Assembly: GCA_903813345.2 (NCBI GenBank)
Contig: CAIIXF020000385.1
Span: forward strand, 1-17,000
DNA from: Owenia fusiformis
Taxonomy: Eukaryota > Annelida > Polychaeta > Sabellida > Oweniidae
Length of the DNA stretch: 17,000 nucleotides
Direction of reading: 5' to 3'
Below the pieces are notes generated by a model. That model worked only from the letters and a program-made list of their open reading frames with translations, made no database searches and was not told the DNA's origin. This document shows, in pieces, positions 1 through 9,029 of the stretch. Position 1 is the first letter of the stretch. Each line of letters starts with the position of its first letter. Made by a program: the position numbers and the translations under genes.

Positions 1-979
1 AATTGGATTTATCTGGGGGAGATACACATATTTACCAAAGGATAAATCCTGAATTTAAAACTGACCATAGTAAACAGATTTATCCCATTCTGACTCAAGT
101 GCACATCCATTGTTGGACACATCTCTGGGATGGATACAGAGAATAGCCATCATATTACCTAGATATAAATCCCCTCATGTGATGTATCTCAAAACTTCAG
201 TAGTTATGGTATACAGAGAGGTTATTCACCATGAGTTTTATACTGAGGCTAATATGAAATCATGGGAGGAATTGGATGTGGGGTATATCCTCAAGGAAAT
301 ACAAAGGTACTGTATATGAAATATAACATTGAATATACAAGGTATTAATATGCGAAATGTCACCACCTGCCATTTGTTACAGACACCGACCACCTAACAC
401 CATCAACAAAAGGGTGCAGACTATAACAATATGTCAACACTTCTGGTGGTGACAAAATTATATCATAGTCATTATTTGAACAACAGCTTATTTCGCTGGG
501 AATATTTAAGTAGGAAATAAACGCCAAGAGATATATTCCCATGTACATTACCTGATGGAAGATCTTGAATATCACGTTTTTCTTTTTGATCAGCACGTAT
601 ATGATGAGATGTTCGTTTATATTTCCGTAACTTTTCTTTGGCCTTTACCACATACTGCCTTGACGCCCCTGAACCTTAAAACACACAAAATACAACATTC
701 GTTACTGAGAGCTTTAAACTTGAGCACCTACAACATGGAAAATATGATCTAGTGTTCTATTATATTGTATAGTCACTTCCTAACATTCCAGCGAACAATT
801 AAAAATGTTTTCAGCACAGTCTCCAATCACCATTGACTTTCTTTTGGACAAATGAAGAACCAGCACTTCGTATCAAAATATATACAAACGCGACAGTATT
901 TCCATGGAGAATTTTCAAAAGCAACTGATCAGAATGCTCAGCACCAATCAGCTTGATTCAATACGTGACGTCAAATAAA
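1..979. other. Left single-copy flank
   Basis: This stretch has no similarity to the array that follows. It is AT-rich and holds no convincing intact gene. Short open frames at 360-596 (minus) and 555-752 (plus) have no recognisable composition or motif and overlap each other. A possible coding relic lies at 3-319 and is listed separately. From about 320 to 965 I see only low-information AT-rich DNA, with a 10-bp inverted repeat (358-367 and 445-454) at about the level expected by chance. A perfect TGACGTCA (CRE-like octamer) at 966-973 sits immediately before the first repeat unit. Confidence 0.6.
3..319 (+). pseudogene. Possible exon relic with a frameshift, unrecognised
   Basis: Two adjacent open stretches look more protein-like than the rest of the window. 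The first, codons 3-143 with a TAG at 144-146, enters from outside the window and has mixed composition (it begins LDLSGGDTHIY and ends HLWDGYRE). The second, in the frame of 110-319, continues from around position 140 (RIAIILPRYKSP...) and ends KEIQRYCI before TGA. Joining them needs a one-base shift near 138-146, which suggests a decayed coding copy. Alternatively the second part is an exon ending at a donor-like AAAG/GTACTG near 305. I do not recognise the family. Open frames of this size can also arise by chance, so the coding status is doubtful. Confidence 0.22.
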
Positions 980-990
980 ACTAGACTTTG

Positions 991-1013
991 GAAATTGAAC
1001 GAAGTTCAATTTC
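991..1013. repeat. Unit-head hairpin (10 copies in the window)
   Basis: GAAATTGAAC, loop GAA, GTTCAATTTC: a perfect 10-bp inverted repeat. Equivalents lie at 2532-2553, 4391-4413, 5974-5995, 7377-7399, 8935-8956, 10716-10738, 12202-12223, 13605-13627 and 15010-15031. All ten have perfect 10-bp arms. The outermost pair is G:C in seven copies and T:A in three, and the loop varies (GAA, GA, AA, AG). It lies 10-11 bp inside the ACTAG unit start and is followed by AGACTCCAGAT. The role is unknown. Candidates are a transposon subterminal structure or a recombination or pausing site. Confidence 0.9.
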
Positions 1014-1040
1014 AGACTCCAGATCTAGACTTTTTTAAGC

Positions 1041-1095
1041 CCAGTCATCTAAAATAAGCCGAGTCATCCAGAATAAGCTGAGTCATCCAGAATAA
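1041..1095 (+). repeat. 19-bp GAGTCAT minisatellite (one per unit head)
   Basis: Tandem GAGTCATCCAGAATAAGCT-type copies, two to three per head, recur after each head hairpin. In U1 the core varies as CAGTCAT, CGAGTCAT and TGAGTCAT. Exact TGAGTCA equals the AP-1 recognition core. It appears in most unit heads. In U6 and U10 a variant forms AGCTGAGTCAGCT. Binding is inference; the tandem repetition is directly visible. Confidence 0.8.
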
Positions 1096-1275
1096 GATGG
1101 ATGGATAAAATAAGAAGGAAGGATATGGTAGAATGGGAAGGAACAATAGGATAGAATAAGAAAGAAGGATAGAACAGAATAGGAAGAAAGGATATGATAG
1201 GAGAGGAAAGGAAGGAAAGGATATGAATGAAGGATAGATAGGAAGGATAGGAAAGGATCAGATAGGAAGGATGGA
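1096..1275 (+). repeat. Degenerate GGATA/GAATAG microsatellite, U1
   Basis: Purine-rich pentanucleotide-based DNA (GGATA, GAATA, GGAAG, GAAAG). All C and T-rich content is on the opposite strand, where it gives a spurious Ser/Pro/Tyr/Leu-rich frame. Copies of similar length occupy about 4495-4680, 6078-6258, 7480-7660, 10820-11006, 12306-12486 and 13708-13888, with shorter ones at 5229-5335 and 8207-8313. U2, U6 and U10 have none. Confidence 0.9.
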
Positions 1276-1357
1276 TGAATTTTTCAATATTTTCTTCTCT
1301 ACTCTTGACTTTCTATCAGGATACCATCAGATCGATTTTCCGAAATTTCAAAACGCC

Positions 1358-1750
1358 ATAACTTCCGAACCGGAAGTCGGATCTAAATTTAATTTAAAGA
1401 TTCAGATTCCTGACAAAATTCTACCCCTAATTCATAACTCATACGTTAAATTTGGCGAATTTTTATTTTGACCTACTTTTTGGACACGCCATAACTTCTG
1501 AACCGGAAGTCGGATCGAAATTTGGTTTGCAGATTCGGATTTCTGAGAAAATTCTATTCTTAATTCATAACTCAAACGTTAAATTTGGAGAACTTTTTAT
1601 TTTGACCTACTTTTTGGACACGCCATAACTTCTGAACCGGAAGTCGGATCGAAATTTGGTTTGCAGATTCGGATTTCTGAGAAAATTCTTTTCTTAATTC
1701 ATAACTCAAACGTTAAATTTGGAGAACTTTTTATTTTGACCTACTTTTCG
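1358..1750 (+). repeat. Three tandem copies of the ~133-bp monomer, U1
   Basis: Cores (ATAACTTC) start at 1358, 1491 and 1625, giving periods of 133 and 134. Each monomer runs from ACGCCATAACTTCCGAACC through TTGCAGATTCGG, TTCATAACTCATACG and TTTTGACCTAC to TTTTCGGACA. About 32 complete or degenerate monomers can be traced in the window; most units have two in tandem and one separate. Because 133 and 134 are not multiples of three, the frame changes at each copy, which argues against coding. Confidence 0.9.
1361..1377. repeat. Monomer core palindrome ACTTCCG-AAC-CGGAAGT
   Basis: 7-bp arms, 3-nt centre. Exact copies also start at 2103, 4766, 6345, 7744, 10219, 11092, 12573 and 13972. Other monomers differ by one to a few bases, often at CpG (TTCTG, TTCAG, CGGGAGT). 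CCGGAAGT matches the known ETS-family core; a functional meaning is speculative. Confidence 0.8.
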
Positions 1751-2521
1751 GACACCATATCTCAAAAGTGGGTCAAAATACTTTCTGACGGCAAAAGGCT
1801 TACGCTATTAGCACACTCTTGGCTACATGTATACACAATTTCGAAGAATATAATAAAAGTGTAGTGTCAGAATCGCAAAAATAAGAAAAAACTTTGAATT
1901 TGACCTAGATTTTGACCTAGGCATTTTGGTGTCCAAATTTTGAAGCTATGTGGCTTTTGAGGTCCCCTTCGTTTAAAGGCTTTGATTATATGAAGCTGAA
2001 CTCAGTCAATATTTCGTATTTTTCACTACAAAAAAATCTTTTTTCCCATTGACTTAACATGGGCACCAAATTGAGCGATTTTTGAGCTTTCAAAACGCCA
2101 TAACTTCCGAACCGGAAGTCTGATTCGAATTTGGTTTTCAGATTCAGAATCCTGAGAAAATTTCCTATAAGACTAATATCCTCGACATTTGATTCGGAGA
2201 ACTTTTTTTTGGACCTCGTTTTCGGACACTGATATCTTGAAATCGGTTTGAGATATCAAAAAACTAAATCGACCCTAGCTTTCCTACTTTTTTATAAGGA
2301 ACACAATGAAAAAAACCAGGATCAAAAATATTGAAGGAAGACCGAGAAAATCGAAAAAAAGTGACAAAGTACTGGATTTAACCTAGTTCTTGACCTTAGA
2401 CCTAGATAAAAATTTGACCCAATTTCCCACCAACTAGATACTGAACCTAAATAAACTGTATTATGATCTTTACTGGATACCTTATAGTTATTGAAAAAAC
2501 TCTTAAAGAAAAATAATAATA

Positions 2522-4379
2522 ACTAGACATGTAAATTGAACAAGTTCAATTTAAGACTCCAGATTTAAAACTTTTTTTAAGCTGAGTCATCCAAAATACT
2601 GTAAGCTGAGCCATTCAGAATAAGCTGAGTCATCTAGAATACAGACATTTAGACAACTCTTAAGTAAGTTATCTTCGTCTCCATTGGCTTAACATGAGGA
2701 TATCATAATATCGACTTTTCGAGACTTCAAACAACTATAACTATCTAACCAGAATTTGGGTCGAAATTTGGTTTGCAGATTCGAATTTCTGAGAAAATTC
2801 TACGTTTGTGTCATAACTCATACATTAAATTTTGAGAACTTTTTGTGTTGACCTACTTTCCGGACGCCATTCCTCAAAATCGGTAAGAGTAATCAAAAAA
2901 GACAGTTACAATAATGAAAGGACTGTCTTTAAGCTACATGATGAAAGAAAGATAAAGGAATAACGACGAATAGTGACAAAGATAATTGACATAACATGGG
3001 ATATCAAAATACCAATTTTTTAATTTTTCAAAACGCCATTACTTCCAAACAGAGTGTCGGATTGAAATTTGATTTGCAGATTCGGATTCCTGAGAAAATT
3101 CTACCCTTAATTCATAACTCATACGTTAAATTTGGAGAAACTTTCATGTTGACCTACTTTTCGGACACTATATCTCAAAAGTGGGTCAAAATACTTTCTG
3201 ACGGCAAAAGGCTAACACTATTAGCACACTCTTTGCTACCTGTGTCCAAAATTTTGAAGCAAATAATTAAAGTGTAGTGTCAGAATCGCAAAAATAAGTT
3301 AAAACTATAAATTTGACCTAGATTTTGACCTAGGCATTTTGGTGTCCAAATTGTGAAGCTAGCTAGCTTTTGAGGTCGCTTTCTTTTATAGGCTTTCATT
3401 ATGTAAAGCTGTACTTAGTCTATATCTCGTATTTTACACTTCAAAAAAATATTTTTCCCATTGCCATAACATGGGGCACCAAAATTAGCGATTTTTGAGC
3501 TTTCAAAACGCCATAACTTCCCAACGAAAAGTCGGATTGAAATTTGGTTTGCAGATTCGGATTCCTGAGAAAATTCTACCCTTAATTCATAACTCATAAG
3601 TTAAATTATGAGAAATTTTTATTTTGACCTACTTTTCGGACACCATATCTCAAAAGTGGGTCAAAATACTTTCTGACGGCAAAAGGCTTACACTATAAGC
3701 ACACTTTTGGCTACCTGTATACAAAATTTTGAAGAAAATTATTAAAGTGTAGTGTCGGAATCGTAAAAATAAGGAAAAACTATGAATTTGACCTAGATTT
3801 TGACCTAGGCATTTTGTTGTCCAAATTTTGAAGCTAGGTAGCTTTTGAGGTCCCTTTCTTATATGGGCATTCATTATGTTAAGCTGTGCTCAGTTTATAT
3901 CTTGTATTTTACACTTCGAAAAAGTCTTTTTTCCCATTGGCTTAACATGGGCACCAAATTTAGCAATTTCAAAACGCTATAGCTTCCAAACCGGAAGTCA
4001 GATCGAAATTTGGTTTGCAGATTTGGATTCCTGAGGAAATTTTACACTTATTTCATAACTCATACGTTGAATTTGGAGAACTTTTTCGTTTGACCTACTT
4101 TCCGGACGCAATATCTCAAAATCGGTAAAAGAAATCAAAAAACTGATTACTATCGAATCGTCTTTTTCTTGGCTACACGTTGAAAAAAAAATTTTGAAAA
4201 AATATTGAAAAATGACAGAGATAATTGACAAAATAATAATTTGACCTAGATTTTGACCTTTGACCTAGATAAAAATTTGACCTAATTTCCCAGAAACTAG
4301 GTCTCATTACCTATTTAACCATGTAAGCAGATTTCAGAAAGTCCCTCTAGTTGCTGAGAAAACGCGGAAAGAAAGAATA
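2522..4379 (+). repeat. Unit U2, TA-closed head type
   Basis: This is the longest unit. The head hairpin at 2532-2553 has arms TAAATTGAAC/GTTCAATTTA and loop AA. It lacks a GGATA block. After the degenerate GAGTCAT repeats comes an alternative leader (about 2640-2730) and a degenerate monomer near 2734. It then holds two blocks of about 470 bp, with monomer cores near 3040 and 3511 and 16-mers at 3198-3213 and 3673-3688, and a last monomer near 3976. The tail contains a perfect TGACCTTTGACCT at 4254-4266. The monomers at 3040 and 3511 have lost most of the ACTTCCG/CGGAAGT symmetry, so this unit is older or less homogenised than U4 and U8. Confidence 0.85.
4254..4266 (-). promoter_or_regulatory. 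Perfect DR1 nuclear-receptor-type site (8 copies)
   Basis: TGACCTTTGACCT, read on the minus strand as AGGTCA-A-AGGTCA, is the textbook DR1 element bound by metazoan HNF4, RXR and COUP-TF type receptors. Exact copies lie in the tails of U2-U9: 4254-4266, 5823-5835, 7228-7240, 8800-8812, 10507-10519, 11987-11999, 13456-13468 and 14866-14878. The surrounding DNA is generally rich in TGACCT. Sequence match only; no binding evidence. Confidence 0.35.
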
Positions 4380-4494
4380 ACTAGACTTTGGAAATTGAAC
4401 GAAGTTCAATTTCAGACTCCAGATCTAGACTTTTTTAAGCCTAGTCATCTAAAATAAGCCGAGTCATCCAGAATAAGCTGAGTCATCCAGAATA

Positions 4495-4680
4495 AGATGG
4501 ATGGATAAAATAGGAAGGTAGGATAGGATAGAATGGGAAGGAACGATAGGATAGAATAAGAAAGAAGGATAGGATAGAACAGAATAGGAAGAAAGGATAT
4601 GATATGATAGGAGAGAATAGGAAGGATAGGAAGGAAAGATAGATAGGAAGGATAGGATAGGATCAGATAGGAAGGATGGA
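4495..4680 (+). repeat. Degenerate GGATA microsatellite, U3
   Basis: Same purine-rich pentamer composition as in U1, with extra GATAT and AGGATAGG copies. It ends at the GATGGATGAATTTTTC junction where the leader begins. Confidence 0.88.
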
Positions 4681-4938
4681 TGAATTTTTCAATATTTTCT
4701 TCTCTACTCTTGACTTTCTATCAGGATACCATCAGATCGATTTTCCGAAATTTCAAAATGCCATAACTTCCGAACCGGAAGTCGGATCGAAATTTGATTT
4801 AAAGATTCGGATTCCTGACAAAATTCTACCCCTAATTCATAACTCATACGTTAAATTTGGCGAATTTTTATTTTGACCTACTTTTTGGACACGCCATAAC
4901 TTCGAAACCGGAAGTCGGATCAAAATTTGGTTTGCAGC

Positions 4939-5948
4939 TTCGGATTTCTGAGAAAATTCTATTTTTAATTCATAAGTCAAACGTTAAATTTGGAGAATTT
5001 TTTATTTTGACCTACTTTTCGGACTCCATTTCTCAAAAGTGGGTTACTTTCTGACGGCAAAAGGCTAACACTATTAGCACACTCTTGGCTACACGTGTAC
5101 AAAATTTCGAACAATATAATTAAAGTGTAGTGTCAGAATCGCAAAAATAAGGAAAAACTTTGAATTTGACCTAGATTTTGACCTAGGCCCTGGACTTGAT
5201 TTAGACCTAGACTTGACTTGGACCTGGACTTGGATTGAATGAAGAATAGGATAGAATAGGAAGGAGGGATAAGAAAGAAGGATAGATAGGGAGAATCATC
5301 CAGAATAAGATCATCTAGATAGAAAGGATAGGATAGACCTAGATTTTGATCTAGGTCCTGGACTGGATTTGGACCTAGACTTGACTTGGACAAAACTGGA
5401 CTTGGACCTGGACTTGACCTTAACTTGGACCTGGAAATGGACTGGACTGGTATTTTTTCAATTTTATTTCACTTTTCTTGACATTCTATGAGGGTATCAT
5501 CAGATCGATTTTTCTCGAACTTTCAAAACGTCATAACTCCTGAACCGGAAGTCGGATTTCAATTCGGTTTTCAGATTCGGAATCCTGAGAAAATTTCCTA
5601 TACGACTAATATCCTGGACATTGGATTTGGAGAACTTTTTTTCGGACCTCGTTTTCGGACACTGATATCTCGAAATCGGTTCGCGATATCGAAAAACTAA
5701 ATCGACCCTAACTTTCCTACTTTTTTATGAGGAACACAATGAAAAAAACCCGGATCGAAAATACTGAAGGACGACTGAGAAAATCGAAAAAAGTGACAAA
5801 GTACTGGATTTGACCCAGTTCCTGACCTTTGACCTAAATAAAAATTTGACCCAATTTTCAAACAACTAGATACTGAACCCAAATGAACTGTATAATGGTC
5901 TTTATTGGATACCTTATGGTTAAGGAGGAAACGTGTTTAGAAGAATAA
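4939..5948 (+). repeat. Segmental duplicate B, copy 1 (+2978 partner)
   Basis: About 1 kb matching 7917-8925 with one substitution and a one-base deletion noticed. The mismatch just upstream (C4938 versus A7916) and several others to its left mark the edge. Confidence 0.88.
5165..5450 (+). repeat. GACCTAG and CTTGGACCTGGA minisatellite with nested GGATA block, U3
   Basis: TGACCTAGATTTTGACCTAGG leads into imperfect repeats of GACTTGACTTGGACCTG. These are split by a purine-rich block at about 5229-5335 that contains an AP-1-minisatellite remnant (GAATCATCCAGAATAAG). A hairpin with arms GACCTAGAT/ATCTAGGTC and a 4-nt loop lies at 5336-5357. The copy in U5 is at about 8143-8428. A minus-strand open frame here is a product of the repetition, not a gene. 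Confidence 0.82.
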
Positions 5949-5962
5949 TAATAATAATAATA

Positions 5963-7365
5963 ACTAGATTTTGGAAATTGAACGAGTTCAATTTCAGACT
6001 CCAGATCTCGACTTTTTTTTAGCCGAGTCATCCAGAATAAGCCAAGTCATCCAAAATAAGCTAAGTCATCCAGAAAAAGATGGATGGATGAAAAAGGAAG
6101 GAAGGATAGGATAGAATAGGAAGGAACTATAGGATAGAATAGGAAAGAATGATATAATAGAATAGGAAGAAGGGATAGAATAGGAAGGATAAGAAGGAGA
6201 GGATACGAAGCAAGGGTAGATAGGAAGGATAGGATAGGATCAGAAAGGAAGGATGGATGCATTTTTCAATATTTTCTTCTCTACTCTTGACTTTCTATCA
6301 GGATACCATCAGATCGATTTTTCTTGAAATTTCAAAACGTCATAACTTCCGAACCGGAAGTCAGATCGAAATTTGGTTTGCAGATTCGGATTCCTGACAA
6401 AATTCTACCCCTAATTCATAACTCATACGTTAAATTTGGCGAATTTTTATTTTGACCTACTTTTCGGACACGCCATAACTTCGGAACCGGAAGTCGAATT
6501 GAAATTTGGTTTGCAGATTCGGATTTCTGAGAAGATTCTATTCTTAATTCATAACTCAAACGTTAAATTTGGAGAACTTTTCATTTTGACTTACTTTTCG
6601 GACACCATATCTAAAAAGTGGGTCAAAATACTTTCTGACGGCAAAAGGCTAACACTATTAGCGTATGTATACAAAATTTCGAAGAATATAATTAATCTGT
6701 AGTGTCAGAATCGCAAAAATAAGGAAAAACTTTGAATTTGACCTAGATTTTGACCTAGGCATTTTGGTGTCCAAATTTTGAAGCTAGATGGCTTTTGAGG
6801 TCCCATTCTTTTAAAAGCTTTCATTATATTTAGCTAAACTCAGTCTATATTTCATATTTTTTACTTCAAAAAAATCTTTTTTCCCATTGACTTAACATGG
6901 GCACCAAATTTAGCGATTTTTGAGCTTTCAAAATGCCATAACTTCTGAACCGGGAGTCAGATCTAAATTTTGTTTTCAGATCCGGAATCCTGAGAAAATT
7001 TCCTATATGACTAATATCCTAGACATTTGATTCGGAGAACTTTTTTTTGGACCTCGTTTTCGGACACTGATATCTCGAAATCGGTTTGAGATATCAAAAA
7101 ACTAAATCGAACCTAGGTTTTCTACTTTTTTATAAGGAACACAATGAAAAAAAAACGGATCGAAAATATTGAAGGACGACCGAGAAAATCGAAAAAAGTG
7201 ACAAAATACTGGATTTGACCTAGTTCTTGACCTTTGACCTAGATAAAAATTTGACCCAATTTCCGAGAAACTAGATCTAGGACCTAAATGGACCATATAT
7301 AAGACTTGACTCAATATCTTCTAGTTAACGAGAAAACTGGGAAAGAAAAATAATAAAGAATAATA
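5963..7365 (+). repeat. Unit U4, nearly identical to U8
   Basis: Compact 1403-bp unit. Head hairpin at 5974-5995 with loop GA; GGATA block about 6078-6258; monomer cores at 6342, 6475 and 6948; 16-mer at 6635-6650; DR1-like motif at 7228-7240. The preceding tail ends in a long AAT run (about 5943-5962). Compared with U8, 6228 bp downstream, I find one difference: T at 6934 against C at 13162, which changes TG to CG. Confidence 0.9.
6078..6258 (+). repeat. Degenerate GGATA microsatellite, U4
   Basis: Purine-rich pentamer tract starting GATGGATGGATG and ending GGAAGGATGGATGC. It is the same, base for base where checked, as the tract at 12306-12486. Confidence 0.88.
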
Positions 7366-8924
7366 ACTAGACTTGGGAAATTGAACGAAGTTCAATTTCA
7401 GACTCCAGATCCAGACTTTTTTAAGCCCAGTCATCTAAAATAAGCCGAGTCATCCAGAATAAGCTGAGTCATCCAGAATAAGATGGATGGATAAAACAGG
7501 AAGGTAGGATAGGATAGAATGGGAAGGAACGATAGGATAGAATAAGAAAGAAGGATGGGGTAGAACAGAATAGGAAGAAAGGATATGATAGGAGAGGATA
7601 GGAAGGAAAGGATACGAAGGAAAGATAGGATAGGATAGGATCAGATAGGAAGGATGGATGAATTTTTCAATATTTTCTTCTCTACTCTTGACTTTCTATC
7701 AGGATACCATCAGATCAATTTTCCGAAATTTCGAAACGCCATAACTTCCGAACCGGAAGTCGGATCTAAATTTGATTTAAAGATTCGAATTCCTGACAAA
7801 ATTCTACCCCTAATTCATAACTCATACATTAAATTTGGCAAATTTTTATTTTGACCTACTTTTTGGACACGCCATAACTTCAGAACCGGAAGTCGGATCG
7901 AAATTTGGTTTGCAGATTCGGATTTCTGAGAAAATTCTATTTTTAATTCATAAGTCAAACGTTAAATTTGGAGAATTTTTTATTTTGACCTACTTTTCGG
8001 ACTCCATTTCTCAAAAGTGGGTTACTTTCTGACGGCAAAAGGCTAACACTATTAGCACACTCTTGGCTACACGTATACAAAATTTCGAACAATATAATTA
8101 AAGTGTAGTGTCAGAATCGCAAAAATAAGGAAAAACTTTGAATTTGACCTAGATTTTGACCTAGGCCCTGGACTTGATTTAGACCTAGACTTGACTTGGA
8201 CCTGGACTTGGATTGAATGAAGAATAGGATAGAATAGGAAGGAGGGATAAGAAAGAAGGATAGATAGGGAGAATCATCCAGAATAAGATCATCTAGATAG
8301 AAAGGATAGGATAGACCTAGATTTTGATCTAGGTCCTGGACTGGATTTGGACCTAGACTTGACTTGGACAAAACTGGACTTGGACCTGGACTTGACCTTA
8401 ACTTGGACCTGGAAATGGACTGGACTGGTATTTTTTCAATTTTATTTCACTTTTCTTGACATTCTATGAGGGTATCATCAGATCGATTTTTCTCGAACTT
8501 TCAAAACGTCATAACTCCTGAACCGGAAGTCGGATTTCAATTCGGTTTTCAGATTCGGAATCCTGAGAAAATTTCCTATACGACTTATATCCTGGACATT
8601 GGATTTGGAGAACTTTTTTTCGGACCTCGTTTTCGGACACTGATATCTCGAAATCGGTTCGCGATATCGAAAAACTAAATGACCCTAACTTTCCTACTTT
8701 TTTATGAGGAACACAATGAAAAAAACCCGGATCGAAAATACTGAAGGACGACTGAGAAAATCGAAAAAAGTGACAAAGTACTGGATTTGACCCAGTTCCT
8801 GACCTTTGACCTAAATAAAAATTTGACCCAATTTTCAAACAACTAGATACTGAACCCAAATGAACTGTATAATGGTCTTTATTGGATACCTTATGGTTAA
8901 GGAGGAAACGTGTTTAGAAGAATA
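7366..8924 (+). repeat. Unit U5, hybrid of U9-like and U3-like halves
   Basis: Head hairpin at 7377-7399 (loop GAA); GGATA block about 7480-7660; monomer cores at 7741, 7874 and 8509; 16-mer at 8029-8044; DR1-like motif at 8800-8812. The left part matches U9 exactly through 7941. The right part, from 7917, matches U3, including the nested GGATA block at about 8207-8313. Relative to U3 there is A-to-T (5608 versus 8586) and a one-base loss after 8680, corresponding to C at 5703. Confidence 0.9.
7480..7660 (+). repeat. Degenerate GGATA microsatellite, U5
   Basis: Purine-rich pentamer tract with a distinctive GGATGGGGTAGAAC segment, shared only with the tract at 13708-13888. This supports the U5/U9 left-half duplication. 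Confidence 0.88.
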
Positions 8925-8925
8925 A
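7917..8925 (+). repeat. Segmental duplicate B, copy 2
   Basis: Partner of 4939-5948. It overlaps duplicate A by 25 bp (7917-7941), which places the hybrid junction of U5 inside its second monomer. Confidence 0.88.
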
Positions 8926-9016
8926 CTAGACATGTAAATTGAACAGGTTCAATTTAAGACTCCAGATTTTAAAGCTGAGTCATCCAGAAAACTTGTAAGC
9001 TGAGTCATCCAGAATA

Positions 9017-9029
9017 AGCTGAGTCAGCT
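9017..9029. promoter_or_regulatory. Maf-recognition-like palindrome AGCTGAGTCAGCT
   Basis: Symmetric about its central G and close to the T-MARE consensus (TGCTGAGTCAGCA). A second copy is at 15100-15112. Both are in TA-closed heads (U6, U10). The equivalent place in U2 reads GCTGAGTCATC. It may simply be a mutated copy of the 19-bp minisatellite. Confidence 0.3.

Larger units (their letters stand above)
980..2521 (+). repeat. Unit U1, GC-closed head type
   Basis: First unit, starting just after unique DNA. The head hairpin is at 991-1013 with loop GAA. It is followed by 19-bp GAGTCAT repeats (about 1041-1095), of which one contains an exact TGAGTCA, then the GGATA block at about 1096-1275. 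Three tandem 133-134-bp monomers have cores at 1358, 1491 and 1625. A fourth, variant monomer at about 2100 opens the tail. The conserved 16-mer is at 1785-1800. The tail motif reads TTGACCTTAGACC near 2386, so the DR1-like site that is perfect in U2-U9 is altered here. The unit ends in AAATAATAAT. Confidence 0.88.
4380..5962 (+). repeat. Unit U3, GC-closed head, with nested half-unit
   Basis: The head hairpin is at 4391-4413 (loop GAA) and the GGATA block at about 4495-4680. Monomer cores are at 4763 and 4896, and the 16-mer at 5051-5066. After the TGACCTAG repeat (about 5165-5185), the usual spacer is replaced by a CTTGGACCTGGA-type minisatellite, a short second GGATA block (about 5229-5335), more CTTGGACCTGGA DNA, and a second copy of the leader (about 5450-5516). 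A final monomer follows near 5531. DR1-like motif at 5823-5835. The order reads as a truncated internal unit fused into this one. Confidence 0.85.
5955..7941 (+). repeat. Segmental duplicate A, copy 1 (+6228 partner)
   Basis: 1987 bp matching 12183-14169 with a constant offset. It covers all of U4 and the left part of U5. The only difference I noticed is T6934 versus C13162. The first mismatch on the right is 7942 (T) against 14170 (C). Confidence 0.9.

Noticed and set aside
18-40. Thymidylate-synthase-like GDTHIY motif
   Set aside because: The family motif continues with an asparagine-histidine pair and an arginine-rich tail, which are absent here. The resemblance is six residues only.
358-454. 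10-bp inverted repeat TGTCACCACC/GGTGGTGACA as a small MITE
   Set aside because: With a gap of 77 bases, about one such pair is expected by chance in a window of this size. The flanking AAA duplication is uninformative in AT-rich DNA.
360-752. Short frames on both strands in the left flank
   Set aside because: Overlapping, under 80 residues, with no recognisable motifs or coding-like composition.
2996-3277. Recurring 65-95 residue plus-strand open frame (also at 1661, 4857, 6436, 7835, 11174, 12664, 14063) as a repeated small protein gene
   Set aside because: The frame follows the monomer sequence. Tandem monomers of 133-134 bp break frame, some copies carry stops (for example TAA near 3598), and differences between copies mostly change residues (E/K, K/T, D/E, L/F). 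No ribosome-start or splice context is visible.
5133-5393. Minus-strand 86-residue frame (copy at 8111-8371)
   Set aside because: It arises from the CTTGGACCTGGA and GGATA repeats. The two copies are the same only because the DNA was recently duplicated.
6047-6262. Minus-strand Ser/Pro/Tyr/Leu-rich frames (also 10789-11082, 12275-12490)
   Set aside because: They are direct translations of the GGATA microsatellite. Their composition comes from the pentamer, not from a protein or membrane domain.
8509-8859. Longest minus-strand frame, 116 residues
   Set aside because: In the equivalent U3 copy a single-base difference (C at 5703) breaks it into a shorter frame, so it depends on a recent indel in repeat DNA.
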